DNA of 64,000 nucleotides, from contig JAUZSF010000018.1 of the NCBI GenBank assembly GCA_030949705.1, forward strand, positions 1 through 64,000, written 5' to 3'. This DNA is from Robiginitomaculum sp. (GTDB lineage Bacteria > Pseudomonadota > Alphaproteobacteria > Caulobacterales > Maricaulaceae). The position numbers and the translations under genes are program-made. Positions within the stretch are counted from its first letter, which is position 1; every line of letters begins with the position of its first letter. The notes beneath the pieces were generated by a model that saw only the letters and a list, made by a program, of their open reading frames with translations, was not told the DNA's origin and did no database searches. Below are positions 46,790-56,749 of the stretch, piece after piece.

Positions 46790-46900
46790 CAGGCCCTCAC
46801 CAACCCGGCAATGACTGCACCCTCTTCTGACAACTCTGGCGAAACCCCATGTTAACAGTAAGGCGGTCATAAAAGTTCTGTATTGTCTCAGGAGTACCCC

Positions 46901-47407
46901 ATGCTATCCTTTCTGTTTATGGGTTTTGCCCTCACCATGCTGACGGCGGCGTTTTACGACACCGCCACCATGACCATACCGAACTGGATTTCGGGGGCCC
47001 TGATTCTTCTGTTTGTTGCCGTTGCCCCCTTAAGCGGCATGAGCTGGCACGATATTGGTTTGCATGTCCTGGTGGGTGTTGGCGCGCTGGCCCTGACAGT
47101 GACCATGTTTGCGCTGAACTGGATTGGCGGCGGTGATGCCAAACTGTTTGCCGCCGCCGCCCTGTGGATGGGCTGGCCGGATGTATTAATGTTTGCGGCC
47201 TATGCCGCCATTGCCGGCGGTGTGTTAACGATTGTGCTGTTATTGGCCCGCAAATACCCCATGCCATCCCATCTGGAGAGCTGGAAATGGTCCGCCCGGC
47301 TGCTCAAGGATGGCGGCGATGTACCTTATGGCATAGGCATTTGCGCCGGGGCGCTGTTGGCATTTCCCGAAACTTCACTTTTTCTTACCGCCAGTGCGAC
47401 TGGATGA
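46901..47407 (+). CDS. cpaA: Prepilin peptidase CpaA/TadV
   Basis: 168 residues, A24 aspartic peptidase of the short TadV type with about 5-6 membrane segments. Catalytic Asp in FYDTATMTIPNWIS and the GxGD-like GGGDAKLFAAAALW are both present. It cleaves the Flp leader. ATG 46901 follows TCAGGAG; the ORF-track start (TTG at 46883) precedes the ribosome site. First gene of the cpa cluster proper. Confidence 0.93.
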   Translation: MLSFLFMGFALTMLTAAFYDTATMTIPNWISGALILLFVAVAPLSGMSWHDIGLHVLVGVGALALTVTMFALNWIGGGDAKLFAAAALWMGWPDVLMFAAYAAIAGGVLTIVLLLARKYPMPSHLESWKWSARLLKDGGDVPYGIGICAGALLAFPETSLFLTASATG

Positions 47408-47481
47408 GGTTTTGTTAACCATGCTTTGAGGACTTTCTGGTCATTTCTGTACACGTGCGATTTGCACGAAGGAGTGTTCAG

Positions 47482-48312
47482 ATGAATCCTGGCAGGATTA
47501 TCGTTCTTGTCATCGCCGGGCTGGCGGCGGTGGGGGCGGCGCTGATGGCCCGCAACCTTACACGCCAGCCGGAACCCCAGGCCGTTGCCGAAGTTCCTGT
47601 GCGTGCTCCCAAAGCCGCCGTGGCACAGGTATTGGTGGCCCGGCGCGACATTGCCGTGGGGCGACGCATCACTCCCGAAGAGCTGTCCTGGCAGGAATGG
47701 CCCGTCGAAGCACTGAATGACGCCTTTGTCACCCAGAAGAAAAAACCCGATGCCCTGCAAAACTATGCTGGCGCCATCGCCCGTACCAATATCGCCGCCG
47801 GCGAGCCGGTTTCGGATCGTAAACTGGTCAATCCCGGTGATGCCGGGTTCATGGCCGCAGTGCTGGCCCCCGGCATGCGGGCGGTATCGGTGCGCATATC
47901 CGTGGAAACCGGGGCGGGCGGCTTCATTCTGCCTAATGACCGGGTGGATGTGTTGCTCACTCAAGAAAGGCAAAAAGACCGCCGGGGCGAACAGGCCGAG
48001 GGCTATTTCGCCAGAACCATATTGGAAAATGTGCGGGTGCTGGCCATTGATCAAAGTTTCAAACAGGTAGAGGACGAAGAGGTGGTGATCGGTTCGACCG
48101 CCACTTTGGCCTTGAACCGCAAAGATGCGGAACTTTTGGCCCTGGCCGAAGCCAGTGGCAATTTATCGCTGGCCCTGCGCAGCGTGGCCGACGCTCTGCC
48201 CATCACCCAAAGGGGCGCACAAAGCCATGCCACTCGCACCGCCCGCAAAGAAAAGGCCGTCATCGTCTATCGCTATGGTCAGCCCACCAAGCTTGCCTTG
48301 AAGGACCAATAG
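47482..48312 (+). CDS. cpaB: Flp pilus assembly protein CpaB
   Basis: 276 residues: N-terminal signal-anchor helix (RIIVLVIAGLAAVGAALMARNL), a SAF domain (VLVARRDIAVGRRITPEELSWQEWP in part), then RcpC-type repeats with AVSVRISVETGAGGFILPNDRVDVLLTQ. Periplasmic partner of secretin CpaC. ATG 47482 follows GAAGGAG. A TTAACCAT half site lies about 70 bases upstream. cpaC starts one base after the stop. Confidence 0.93.
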   Translation: MNPGRIIVLVIAGLAAVGAALMARNLTRQPEPQAVAEVPVRAPKAAVAQVLVARRDIAVGRRITPEELSWQEWPVEALNDAFVTQKKKPDALQNYAGAIARTNIAAGEPVSDRKLVNPGDAGFMAAVLAPGMRAVSVRISVETGAGGFILPNDRVDVLLTQERQKDRRGEQAEGYFARTILENVRVLAIDQSFKQVEDEEVVIGSTATLALNRKDAELLALAEASGNLSLALRSVADALPITQRGAQSHATRTARKEKAVIVYRYGQPTKLALKDQ

Positions 48313-48313
48313 C

Positions 48314-49888
48314 ATGAGCGTCCTCTCAAAATCCTGCCTTTTTGCTTCCTGCCTCCTGGCATTGGGCCTGGCCTGCGCCCCGACCAGCTTTGCCGGCGAG
48401 GCCTCACTGCGCCACGTCAAGGTGGATATTGGCGGCAATGGCCCGGTTTCTCAATCTCTGTCTCTGCCCCTGAACAAGGCTGCCGTGATCGAACTGCCCA
48501 TTGATGCGCGCGATGTACTGGTTTCCAACCCCAAAATCGTCGATGCGGTGATCCGCACCCCCCGACGGATTTATATTCTGGGGATGAAACAGGGACAGGC
48601 CAATGCCTTTTTCTTTGATGGCAAGGGCAATCAGATCCTTAATCTGGAAATCACCGTTGCCCAGGATGTGCGCGGCCTTAGCAAAGCCATCGCCGCCCTG
48701 TTACCCCGGGCACGGGTAAAAATCCAGCCGATGGGCGACAACCTGATTTTGTCGGGCACGGTTCCCGATGCAGGCACCGCCGATTCGGTGTTGAAGATTG
48801 CCCGCCAGAGCGTCGAAAAGCCTGAAAACGTACTCTCGCTGTTGACCATACAGGGCAAGGGTCAGGTGTTGCTGAAAGTGCGCGTGGTGGAAATGCAGCG
48901 ATCCCTGGTCAAACAATTGGGCATCAATCTTTCCGGCTCCATTTCCTTTGGCAATTTCATGGCCCCCATCGCCAAGCCCCTGTTGGAAAACGGCGTGCCG
49001 GTGCTGGACCAGTTTGGCAATGCCATCTTTGAAACCGTCATTCCAGGCAGTTTTGGCACCACGGCGGCCCTGGCCACCAATAATGCATTTTCGCTGGCCG
49101 GGCGTTCGCTGGGGGGTACCTCTGGCTCGATCGGCTATACCAATTTTCGCCAGGGCGTACAGCAATCCTCCATCGGTGCCGGGATCAGCGCGCTGGAGCG
49201 GGTCGGTCTGGTGCGCACGCTGGCCGAACCCAATCTGACCGCCATTACCGGCGAATCGGCAAACTTTCTGGCTGGCGGCGAGTTTCCCGTGCCCGTGGGC
49301 CGGGACCGCGATGGCAATATCACCATTGAATACAAAAAGTTCGGCGTTGGCCTTGGCTTTACACCATTGGTGATCAGCAAGGGGCGGATTTCCTTGAAAA
49401 TCTCGACCGAAGTATCAGAGCTGACCACGCAAGGAGCCTTGCAATTGAGCAGCCAGCCTGTGACCGATTCCAATGGCAATGTCGTCAGTACCGTACCAGG
49501 CCTGACCCTGCCAGCGCTGAAAGTGCGTCGCGCCGAAACCACGGTGGAGCTGCCATCGGGTGGCTCCATGGTGATTGCCGGGCTGATTCAGGAAAAAACC
49601 AAACAGGCACTGGAAGGGGTTCCCGGGGCCAAGGACCTGCCCATTCTGGGAGCGCTGTTTCGTTCGCGCGACTACCAGAATGATGAAACCGAGCTGGTGA
49701 TCATGGTCACCCCCTATCTGGTCGACCCCACCCACCCGGACGCGCTGGCCACCCCGGCGGATGGTTTTTCCAATGCCTCGGATCTGGCCACCATCCTGTT
49801 TGGCCGCCTGAACAAAGTCTATCGCGCCCCCGGCACCAAGGCCGATGGCAGGCGCTGGAACGGACCTATTGGTTATGTACTGGAATAA
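48314..49888 (+). CDS. cpaC: Tad pilus outer-membrane secretin CpaC
   Basis: 524 residues. Signal peptide (MSVLSKSCLFASCLLALGLACAPTSFA), pilus-N domain (VIELPIDARDVLVSNPKIVDAVI in part), a BON-like segment (VKIQPMGDNLILSGTVPDAGTADSV), and the secretin pore with VRTLAEPNLTAITGESANFLAGGEFPVPV and the C-terminal signature RRAETTVELPSGGSMVIAGLIQ (each cited in part). It forms the channel for the pilus. The N-domain resembles the stand-alone protein at 45743. Confidence 0.96.
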   Translation: MSVLSKSCLFASCLLALGLACAPTSFAGEASLRHVKVDIGGNGPVSQSLSLPLNKAAVIELPIDARDVLVSNPKIVDAVIRTPRRIYILGMKQGQANAFFFDGKGNQILNLEITVAQDVRGLSKAIAALLPRARVKIQPMGDNLILSGTVPDAGTADSVLKIARQSVEKPENVLSLLTIQGKGQVLLKVRVVEMQRSLVKQLGINLSGSISFGNFMAPIAKPLLENGVPVLDQFGNAIFETVIPGSFGTTAALATNNAFSLAGRSLGGTSGSIGYTNFRQGVQQSSIGAGISALERVGLVRTLAEPNLTAITGESANFLAGGEFPVPVGRDRDGNITIEYKKFGVGLGFTPLVISKGRISLKISTEVSELTTQGALQLSSQPVTDSNGNVVSTVPGLTLPALKVRRAETTVELPSGGSMVIAGLIQEKTKQALEGVPGAKDLPILGALFRSRDYQNDETELVIMVTPYLVDPTHPDALATPADGFSNASDLATILFGRLNKVYRAPGTKADGRRWNGPIGYVLE

Positions 49889-49901
49889 AAAGGAAGCACA
49901 A

Positions 49902-50594
49902 ATGCGTCATGATCTACACCATCGCACCCTGAACGCACTTCTGGGCGGTACGCTTCTTTTGACACTGGGGGCCTGTGGCACGGCGCCCAAAACCCCCTGG
50001 GGTCTGCCCGGCGACCAACACAAAATCACGGTACAGCAAACCCAGGAAAACCTGACTCTGGCGCTGGCCCCCAATATGGAAGGGCTGACCCCGGCACAAA
50101 TGCGCAAACTGCAAGGTTATGCCGCCGCCTATCTGGATCATGGCTATGGTCCGCTGGCCATTTCCGCCCCGCAGGGCGCAAATACCAGCATGGTGGCCGG
50201 ACGCGCCATTCAACAGGCCCAGAAAATCCTGTTCGAAGCCGGGATTGACTGGGCGGTGATCGCCAAAGGGCGTTACCAGGCCGATGGTTCCAGTGGATCG
50301 CCCTTATTATTGTCCTTTACCCGTTACGAGGCCAAGGCGCGGGGCTGTGATGGTCGCTGGCGTAATCTGGTTACCCATCCGGGCAATAACGAATCTGATC
50401 ATTTTGGCTGTGCACTGGCCACCAACACCGCCGCCATGATTGCCAACCCCTATGATCTGGTGCGCCCCCGTGCCACCGAGCCTGCCTCGACGGCGCGCCG
50501 CCAGACCGTCATGGATAAATATATCGCTGGTGAGGCCACCGGCGGCAAACGCACCGCCGATGAAAAGGGCACCGTCTCCAGTGCCGTTAATTAA
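49902..50594 (+). CDS. cpaD: Tad pilus assembly lipoprotein CpaD
   Basis: 230 residues. Signal peptide with lipobox LGAC (LLLTLGACGTAPK), and the CpaD body ITVQQTQENLTLAL ... HGYGPLAISAPQGANTS, FTRYEAKARGCDGRWRNL, ESDHFGCALATNTAAMIANPYDLVRPR (in part). It pilots or stabilises the secretin. ATG 49902 follows AAAAAGGAAG; the ORF track starts in the cpaC tail. Confidence 0.92.
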   Translation: MRHDLHHRTLNALLGGTLLLTLGACGTAPKTPWGLPGDQHKITVQQTQENLTLALAPNMEGLTPAQMRKLQGYAAAYLDHGYGPLAISAPQGANTSMVAGRAIQQAQKILFEAGIDWAVIAKGRYQADGSSGSPLLLSFTRYEAKARGCDGRWRNLVTHPGNNESDHFGCALATNTAAMIANPYDLVRPRATEPASTARRQTVMDKYIAGEATGGKRTADEKGTVSSAVN

Positions 50595-50629
50595 CGCCCA
50601 TACACACAAGGAAAGAACCCCGTTTCACC

Positions 50630-52100
50630 ATGTCTGACGCTTATGACTTTGATGACGATTTCGACCCGACAGAACCTTTCGTTTTGCCTGAGGAACTGCG
50701 TCTGGATAAGCCCGCAGACACCGTGGAGGCAACGCCTCCAATCGATCCGGTAGGCATGGTCCCAACCGATGAGTTGATGCCGGACTTTCCCGCCCCGCCT
50801 GCCATGATTGCCGATGAATTGCCTGCCTTTGGTTATGCAGATACCACGCCGATGCAAGAACCATTGATCGTGGAGGAACCGCTTTCCGCCGGGGCGATTA
50901 ACGGGGTTGATCAGCCGGTGCCACAGATTTCCATCCGGGCCTTTTGCGAACGCCCGGACACGGTGGCCATGATCGGCAGTGCGGCGCTGGACCGGCGGCT
51001 GGCCCGGGCCCATGTACAGGCCAGCCTTGGCGGCCTGCCCGAAGCCATCGAGTATTATCACGATGAAAACACCCCCAATCTGATTTTGATTGAGTCGGGC
51101 ATGCGCGGGCCCGCGCTGTTTGAACAGCTCGAAGAGCTGGCCAATGTCTGTGATCCGGGCACCAAGGTGATCATTATCGGGGCCGCCAATGATGTGGGCC
51201 TGTATCGACAATTGATCCGCCGCGGTATTAGCGATTACCTGGTACCACCGCTGAGCGCCTTGCAACTGATCCGCTCGATTGCCGATGTTTTTACTGACCC
51301 GGACCAACCCTTTGCTGGCAAAGTCACCGCTTTTATTGGTGCCAAGGGGGGGGTTGGGGCCTCCACATTGGCACACAATGTCGCCTGGCAAATTGCTGAG
51401 GGAGCCCAGGCCGGTACCACCATTATGGATCTGGATTTGTCTTTTGGTACGGCGGGATTGGATTTCAACCAGGAAAGCAACAGCAATATTGGCGATGCCC
51501 TGACCGAGCCGGAGCGCGTCGATGACGTATTGCTGGAACGTCTTTTGACCAAATGCACGGAGAACCTTTCCATATTTACCGCTCCGGCCACGCTGGACAA
51601 GGAATGGGAGCTGGACCCCGCCGCCTATGAAACGGTCATTTCACAAGTGCGCGCCACCGTACCCCATGTCATACTGGACCTGCCGCACACCTGGTCACGC
51701 TGGGTGAAATCCACCTTGTTTGCCGCCGATGAAATTGTCATTGTCGCCTCGCCCGATCTGGCCAGCCTGCGCAATGCCAAAAAACCTGTATGACCTGGCC
51801 AAGGCCAGCCGCAGCAATGATGCACCGCCCAAAATTGTCGTCAATCAGGTCGGTGTACCCAAACGGCCCGAAATTCCGATCAAGGATTTTGCCGATGCTC
51901 TGGGCGCCGAACCGGTATTGGTATTGCCATTTGAGCCACAGATTTTTGGTGAAGCCGCCAATAACGGACAAATGATTCAGGAGGTCAAAGCCGACAGCAA
52001 GGCCGCCGAAGGCCTGAGCCATCTGGCCGGCCTGCTGACCGGTCATGCCTGTGCACCGCGCAAGCGCGGTTTGTTGCAAAAACTGCTGGGTCGGGGATAA
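50630..52100 (+). CDS. cpaE: Pilus localization ATPase CpaE (frame broken at a 6-base A run)
   Basis: MinD/ParA-type protein that directs Tad machinery to the pole. An acidic N-terminal region is followed by a receiver-like domain (PNLILIESGMRG, KVIIIGAANDVGLYRQLIRRGISDYLV in part) and the ATPase with deviant Walker A FIGAKGGVGASTLAHNVAW. The first frame ends ASLRNAKKPV; the second resumes NLYDLAKASRSNDAPPKIVVNQ and runs to the end. Six A at about 51779-51784 separate them; five gives RNAKNLYDLA. The span 1471 minus one is 490 codons, about 489 residues. Neighbouring cpa genes are intact. Confidence 0.9.
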
Positions 52101-52106
52101 GGCGCC

Positions 52107-53570
52107 ATGTTTGGTAAACGCGCCGGATCCAATTTTGCCGATCAGAAACCAAAGGCTGCCAAGGTCAGCCCCGAAGTTAATCAATCTGCCCCCAAGGCGA
52201 AAATTGCCCCCAAGGCTGAGGCGGTCAGCCCGATCAATCGGGCCAAGGTCAGTGAGCCAGTAAAGAAAAAACCGCTCCCGGCACCGGCGGCACGTTCCGA
52301 AGAATATTACGCCATCAAAACCATGATCTTTAACGCGCTGATCGATACCATCGATCTGGGGCAATTGGCACAATTGGACCAAAACAGCGCTGCCGAAGAA
52401 ATCCGCGATATTGTTTCCGAAATTATCTCCATCAAAAACGTGGTGATGTCGATTGCAGAACAGGAAAGCCTTCTGCAAGACATTTGCCATGATGTGCTGG
52501 GCTATGGCCCGCTGGAGCCATTGCTGGCCCGCGATGACATTGCCGACATTATGGTCAACGGGGCCAATAACGTCTTTATCGAGGTGGCCGGCAAGGTTGA
52601 AAAAACCAATGTGCGCTTTCGCGATAATGGCCAGTTGATGAACATCTGCCAGCGGATCGTCAGCCAGGTTGGCCGCCGGGTGGACGAATCCAGCCCCATT
52701 TGTGATGCTCGTCTGGCCGATGGCTCGCGGGTCAATGTCATCGCGCCGCCATTGGCGCTGGATGGTCCGACCCTGACCATTCGCAAATTTAAAAAAGACA
52801 AACTGACCATGCAGGATCTGGTCAAGTTTGGTTCTATCTCCCCTGCTGCCGCCCGGGTGCTGGGGGTGATCGGGGCCAGCCGTTGCAATGTGCTGATCTC
52901 GGGTGGTACCGGCTCGGGCAAAACCACTTTGCTGAACTGCATGACCGCCTATATTGATCCGGCGGAGCGGGTGGTCACCTGTGAAGATGCCGCCGAGCTG
53001 CAATTGCAACAGCCCCATGTGGTCCGCCTGGAAACCCGCCCGGCCAATCTGGAAGGGTCAGGCAAGGTCACCATGACCGATTTGGTTAGAAACTGTCTGC
53101 GCATGCGCCCCGAACGTATTATTGTGGGCGAGGTACGCGGGGCCGAGGCCTTTGATTTGTTGCAGGCGATGAATACCGGCCATGATGGCTCTATGGGCAC
53201 GCTGCACGCCAACAGCCCGCGCGAGGCCCTCTCGCGGCTGGAAAGCATGATCACCATGGGTGGGTTCAGCCTGCCGTCGCGCACAATTCGCGAGATGATT
53301 GCCGGGTCCATTGATGTGGTCGTTCAGGCAGCGCGCCTGCGCGATGGGTCGCGGCGCATTACCCACATTTCCGAAGTGCTGGGCATGGAAGGCGATGTGA
53401 TCGTCACCCAGGATATTATTGTCTATGAAATCGATGGCGAAGACGAAAACGGTAAAATCATCGGTGAACACCGTTCCACCGGCATTGCCCGGCCCGCCTT
53501 TTGGGATCGGGTGCGGTATTACGGGCTGGAAAAAGAACTGGCCGAAGCCCTGGACGAGGCGGAGGGATAA
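52107..53570 (+). CDS. cpaF: Tad secretion ATPase CpaF/TadA
   Basis: 487-residue type II/IV secretion ATPase powering Flp extrusion. N-terminal domain with LLQDICHDVLGYGPLEPLL, Walker A SGGTGSGKTTLLNCM, Asp box VVTCEDAAELQLQQPHVVRLETR, Walker B ERIIVGEVRGAEAFDLLQAM and His box TGHDGSMGTLHANSPREAL (in part). Cytosolic hexamer. The stop TAA directly abuts the tadB ATG. Confidence 0.97.
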   Translation: MFGKRAGSNFADQKPKAAKVSPEVNQSAPKAKIAPKAEAVSPINRAKVSEPVKKKPLPAPAARSEEYYAIKTMIFNALIDTIDLGQLAQLDQNSAAEEIRDIVSEIISIKNVVMSIAEQESLLQDICHDVLGYGPLEPLLARDDIADIMVNGANNVFIEVAGKVEKTNVRFRDNGQLMNICQRIVSQVGRRVDESSPICDARLADGSRVNVIAPPLALDGPTLTIRKFKKDKLTMQDLVKFGSISPAAARVLGVIGASRCNVLISGGTGSGKTTLLNCMTAYIDPAERVVTCEDAAELQLQQPHVVRLETRPANLEGSGKVTMTDLVRNCLRMRPERIIVGEVRGAEAFDLLQAMNTGHDGSMGTLHANSPREALSRLESMITMGGFSLPSRTIREMIAGSIDVVVQAARLRDGSRRITHISEVLGMEGDVIVTQDIIVYEIDGEDENGKIIGEHRSTGIARPAFWDRVRYYGLEKELAEALDEAEG

Positions 53571-54563
53571 ATGGGCGATAGCTCCGTTTTTTTGGTCGCG
53601 GCGCTGGCCTTTATCAGTGTAGCCGGGCTGGGCTGGGTTTTTGCTGGCAGCAATAACAGTCGGGCCAATTCCATTCGCCTGCGATCCTTGAACCCGCGGG
53701 ACCAGATGAAGCGGGGCAAGCGTAAAATCTCGGCCCTGGATCAGGCCAGCACGCGGCGCAAGCAATTGCAGGAAACCTTGAAAGACCTGGACCAGCACCA
53801 AAAGGAACAGCGCAAACGCACCATCACCCTGAAATCACGCATCCGCCAGGCCGGATTTTCCTTTTCTCCAATGGCGTTTAATGTGACTACTTTGGTCATT
53901 AGCGTGGTGGTTATGCTGATTTTATTTCTGGCTGGCCAACCACCACTGATTGCGCTGGCCTTTGCCTTTGGGGCCGGATTTGGTCTGCCCCGCTGGTTCT
54001 TGGGCTTTGTGCGCAAGCGGCGGATCAAGAAGTTCAGCCTGGAATTTGGCAATGCCATCGACATCATTGTCCGCGGCATCAAATCAGGCCTGCCCCTGAA
54101 TGAATGCCTTAAAATCATTGCCCGTGAAGCCCCGGCCCCGGTTGGACCCGAGTTTAAAAAACTGATCGAAGGTATGTCGGTTGGGGTAGAACTGGGCCAT
54201 GGACTGGACAAAATGTATGAACGCATGCCCCTGTCTGAACTGAACTTTTTTGCCATCGTGCTGACCATACAACAAAAAACCGGGGGCAATCTGGCCGAAG
54301 CCCTAAGCAATCTTTCCACCGTGTTACGAGCCCGCAAAATGATGCGCGAAAAAATCGGTGCCCTGTCCTCTGAGGCCAAGGCCTCGTCAGGGATTATCGG
54401 CTCTTTGCCGCCTTTGGTGATGGGCATCGTTTATCTGACTACCCCGGCCTATATGAGTTTGATGTTCACCGAGGATCTGGGCCGCCTGATGCTGGCCGGG
54501 GCAGGGATATGGATGGGCCTGGGCATTTTTGTAATGAGCCGCATGATTGCCTTTGATTTTTAG
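53571..54563 (+). CDS. tadB: Tad inner-membrane platform protein TadB
   Basis: 330 residues, T2SSF/GspF fold. N-terminal TM, then the cytosolic part, then SLEFGNAIDIIVRGIKSGLPLNECL and LTIQQKTGGNLAEALSNLSTVLRAR, both GspF hallmarks, and C-terminal TMs. It works with TadC and the ATPase. Start abuts the cpaF stop (TAAATG). Confidence 0.94.
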   Translation: MGDSSVFLVAALAFISVAGLGWVFAGSNNSRANSIRLRSLNPRDQMKRGKRKISALDQASTRRKQLQETLKDLDQHQKEQRKRTITLKSRIRQAGFSFSPMAFNVTTLVISVVVMLILFLAGQPPLIALAFAFGAGFGLPRWFLGFVRKRRIKKFSLEFGNAIDIIVRGIKSGLPLNECLKIIAREAPAPVGPEFKKLIEGMSVGVELGHGLDKMYERMPLSELNFFAIVLTIQQKTGGNLAEALSNLSTVLRARKMMREKIGALSSEAKASSGIIGSLPPLVMGIVYLTTPAYMSLMFTEDLGRLMLAGAGIWMGLGIFVMSRMIAFDF

Positions 54564-54584
54564 GGGAGGGGCATAAGGGACATA

Positions 54585-55556
54585 ATGGAAAAACTGATCA
54601 ACACCCTCACCGATCCGCAAATGGTGGTTTCCCTGCTGGCGGCCATTGCTGTCTTTACCACCGTGGTGACCCTGGTATCCCCCCTGCTGGTCGGCAATAA
54701 ATTTGCCGGGCGGTTAAAATCCGTATCCAACCGGCGGGAACAATTACGCAAACAAAGCCGCGCGGCGCTGGAAAAAAAACAGGCCAATATTCGCGGCGAG
54801 TCCAAAGGCTTCATTACCGATGTGGTGGCCAAGCTGAACCTGCAAAAATTGCTGGAAGACAGTGGTCTGCAAACCAAGCTGATGCAGGCAGGTCTTCGCG
54901 GCCAGGGGCCGGTAGTGACCTTTTATTTCCTGCGCATGGTCATGCCCATTGTATTGTTTGGACTGGGGGCGCTGTACCTGTTTTTTCTTAATGACATGGG
55001 CAAGCCGCCCATTACCCGCCTGGCCATGGCGCTGGGGCTGGCGCTGATGGGCTATTACGCACCGGCGATTTATCTTTCCAATGTGGCCCAAAAGCGTCGC
55101 GAATCCATTATGCGGGCCTTTCCCGATGCGCTGGATTTGCTTCTCATCTGTGTTGAAGCTGGCATGTCGATCGAGGCCGCCTTTCAGAAGGTGGCGGCCG
55201 AGATTGGTTCCAGTTCCATCGAGTTGGCCGAGGAAATGTCCCTAACCACTGCCGAGCTGAGTTATCTGGGGGAACGGCGACAGGCCTATGAAAATCTGGC
55301 CATGCGCACCAATCATCCGGGGGTCAAGGCGGTGGCCACCTCGTTGATCCAGGCCGAGCGCTATGGTACGCCTTTGGGGGCCTCTTTGCGCGTGATGGCC
55401 AAGGAAAACCGCGATATGCGCATGGCACAGGCTGAAAAAAAGGCGGCCGCTCTGCCGGCAAAACTGACCGTGCCGATGATTGTTTTCTTCCTGCCGGTTT
55501 TGTTTGTGGTCATTCTTGGCCCGGCCATCATCCGCTTTCAGCATATGGGTCAATAA
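54585..55556 (+). CDS. tadC: Tad inner-membrane platform protein TadC
   Basis: 323 residues, second T2SSF-domain protein: RAFPDALDLLLICVEAGMSIEAAF, TTAELSYLGERRQAYENLAMRT and VKAVATSLIQAERYGTPLGASLRVMA are TadC-type. N- and C-terminal membrane helices. No tadD, tadE, tadF or tadG genes follow; the next gene is a glycosyl-phosphate transferase. Confidence 0.94.
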   Translation: MEKLINTLTDPQMVVSLLAAIAVFTTVVTLVSPLLVGNKFAGRLKSVSNRREQLRKQSRAALEKKQANIRGESKGFITDVVAKLNLQKLLEDSGLQTKLMQAGLRGQGPVVTFYFLRMVMPIVLFGLGALYLFFLNDMGKPPITRLAMALGLALMGYYAPAIYLSNVAQKRRESIMRAFPDALDLLLICVEAGMSIEAAFQKVAAEIGSSSIELAEEMSLTTAELSYLGERRQAYENLAMRTNHPGVKAVATSLIQAERYGTPLGASLRVMAKENRDMRMAQAEKKAAALPAKLTVPMIVFFLPVLFVVILGPAIIRFQHMGQ

Positions 55557-55675
55557 GCCGGATTTTCCTGGCAAACGCAGGATTTACATTTGAAACCGGG
55601 CAATAATTCCGGCATCCTTTTGCCCATGGCACTTTCGTGTGTGCACCCGTAAATGAAAGAAATGGCCGTTAACGC

Positions 55676-56749
55676 ATGTCTTTGAGTTTTCCCCTCATCC
55701 TTGGCCTGATTTTGGGTGCCATCATGGCCTTCCTGGTTACCAATATGGTGATGAAATGGCGGGTGCTGGATCATCCCAATGACCGTTCCATGCACAGCAT
55801 ATCCACCCCCAAAGCCGGTGGGCTGGGGATTATGGCCGGGGTTTTGGTGACCCTGTCCATCGCGGCACTGGATCCGGGTCTGGGTGTGCTCTCCCCCCCG
55901 GTCATGGCGCTGGTCGCCCTGGCGCTGATGACCGGATTATTGGGGTTGTATGATGATGTTTATGACCTTCCGGCGAAATTGAAATTTCTGATATTGGCGG
56001 CTCTGTCCCTTGGGGCGACCCTGTATCTGGCCCCGGTGCAATCCTTTGCCCTGGATAAGGCACAGATCACCCTGCCCTTTTGGGTGGCCCTTGGGGGCAC
56101 CGCCTTATGGATTTTTGTGCTCAGCAATGCGGCCAATTTTATGGACGGTGCCGATGGCCTGATCACCAGCAGCAGCCTTGCGGCGGCCGCCTTTATGGCT
56201 CTGTTGGCCATGGAGGCGGGCAACAGCATGGCAGTATTGATGGCGCTGGCCATAATGGTGGCATTGATTGGATTTTTGCCGCTGAATCTGCCTACAGCGC
56301 AGATTTTTCTGGGCGATACTGGGGCGTTGTTCATCGGGTTCTGGTTTGGGGCGCTAGCGCTTTTGTACATCCATAACGGCCCGCCGGGGGCTGTCTATGC
56401 GGTAGTGCTGATCTTTATGCCCTGGCTGTCTGATATTTTACTGACCATGGCCTGGCGGCTGGCGCATCATAAAAACCTGTTACAGGCCCATAATGATCAT
56501 CTGTACCAATTGGCCCTGCGCCGCGGTGCCAGCCATGCCAGGGTGACGCTGGTCATGACCATACAAACCGTGTTGTGCGGCGCTTTGGCCTGGCTTTTCC
56601 GGGCCTCCGCCACCAGCGAATTGCTGGCCCTGGCCGCCGTGGCCGTCTTGGCCATTATCGTACACTGGTGGGCACGGGCGCTTTTTGCGGCCAGCCAGAA
56701 CGACGCTAATCCAGCGTACGACGATAACGGGCCAGCGCCAGGGCACTGA
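55676..56749 (+). CDS. WecA/MraY-type glycosyl-phosphate transferase (GT family 4)
   Basis: 357 residues, about 10-11 membrane segments. The polyprenyl-phosphate sugar-1-phosphate transferase motifs are present: DHPNDRSMHSISTPKAGGLGI, GLYDDVYDLPAKLKFL, NAANFMDGADGL, IFLGDTGALFIGF and the C-terminal HNDHLYQLALRRGAS (catalytic His/Asp loop). It loads a sugar-1-phosphate onto undecaprenyl phosphate for a surface polysaccharide. The sugar is unknown. Placement after the Tad genes may reflect adhesion functions. The 3' end overlaps the ABC permease gene by about 44 bases, tail to tail. Confidence 0.92.
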   Translation: MSLSFPLILGLILGAIMAFLVTNMVMKWRVLDHPNDRSMHSISTPKAGGLGIMAGVLVTLSIAALDPGLGVLSPPVMALVALALMTGLLGLYDDVYDLPAKLKFLILAALSLGATLYLAPVQSFALDKAQITLPFWVALGGTALWIFVLSNAANFMDGADGLITSSSLAAAAFMALLAMEAGNSMAVLMALAIMVALIGFLPLNLPTAQIFLGDTGALFIGFWFGALALLYIHNGPPGAVYAVVLIFMPWLSDILLTMAWRLAHHKNLLQAHNDHLYQLALRRGASHARVTLVMTIQTVLCGALAWLFRASATSELLALAAVAVLAIIVHWWARALFAASQNDANPAYDDNGPAPGH

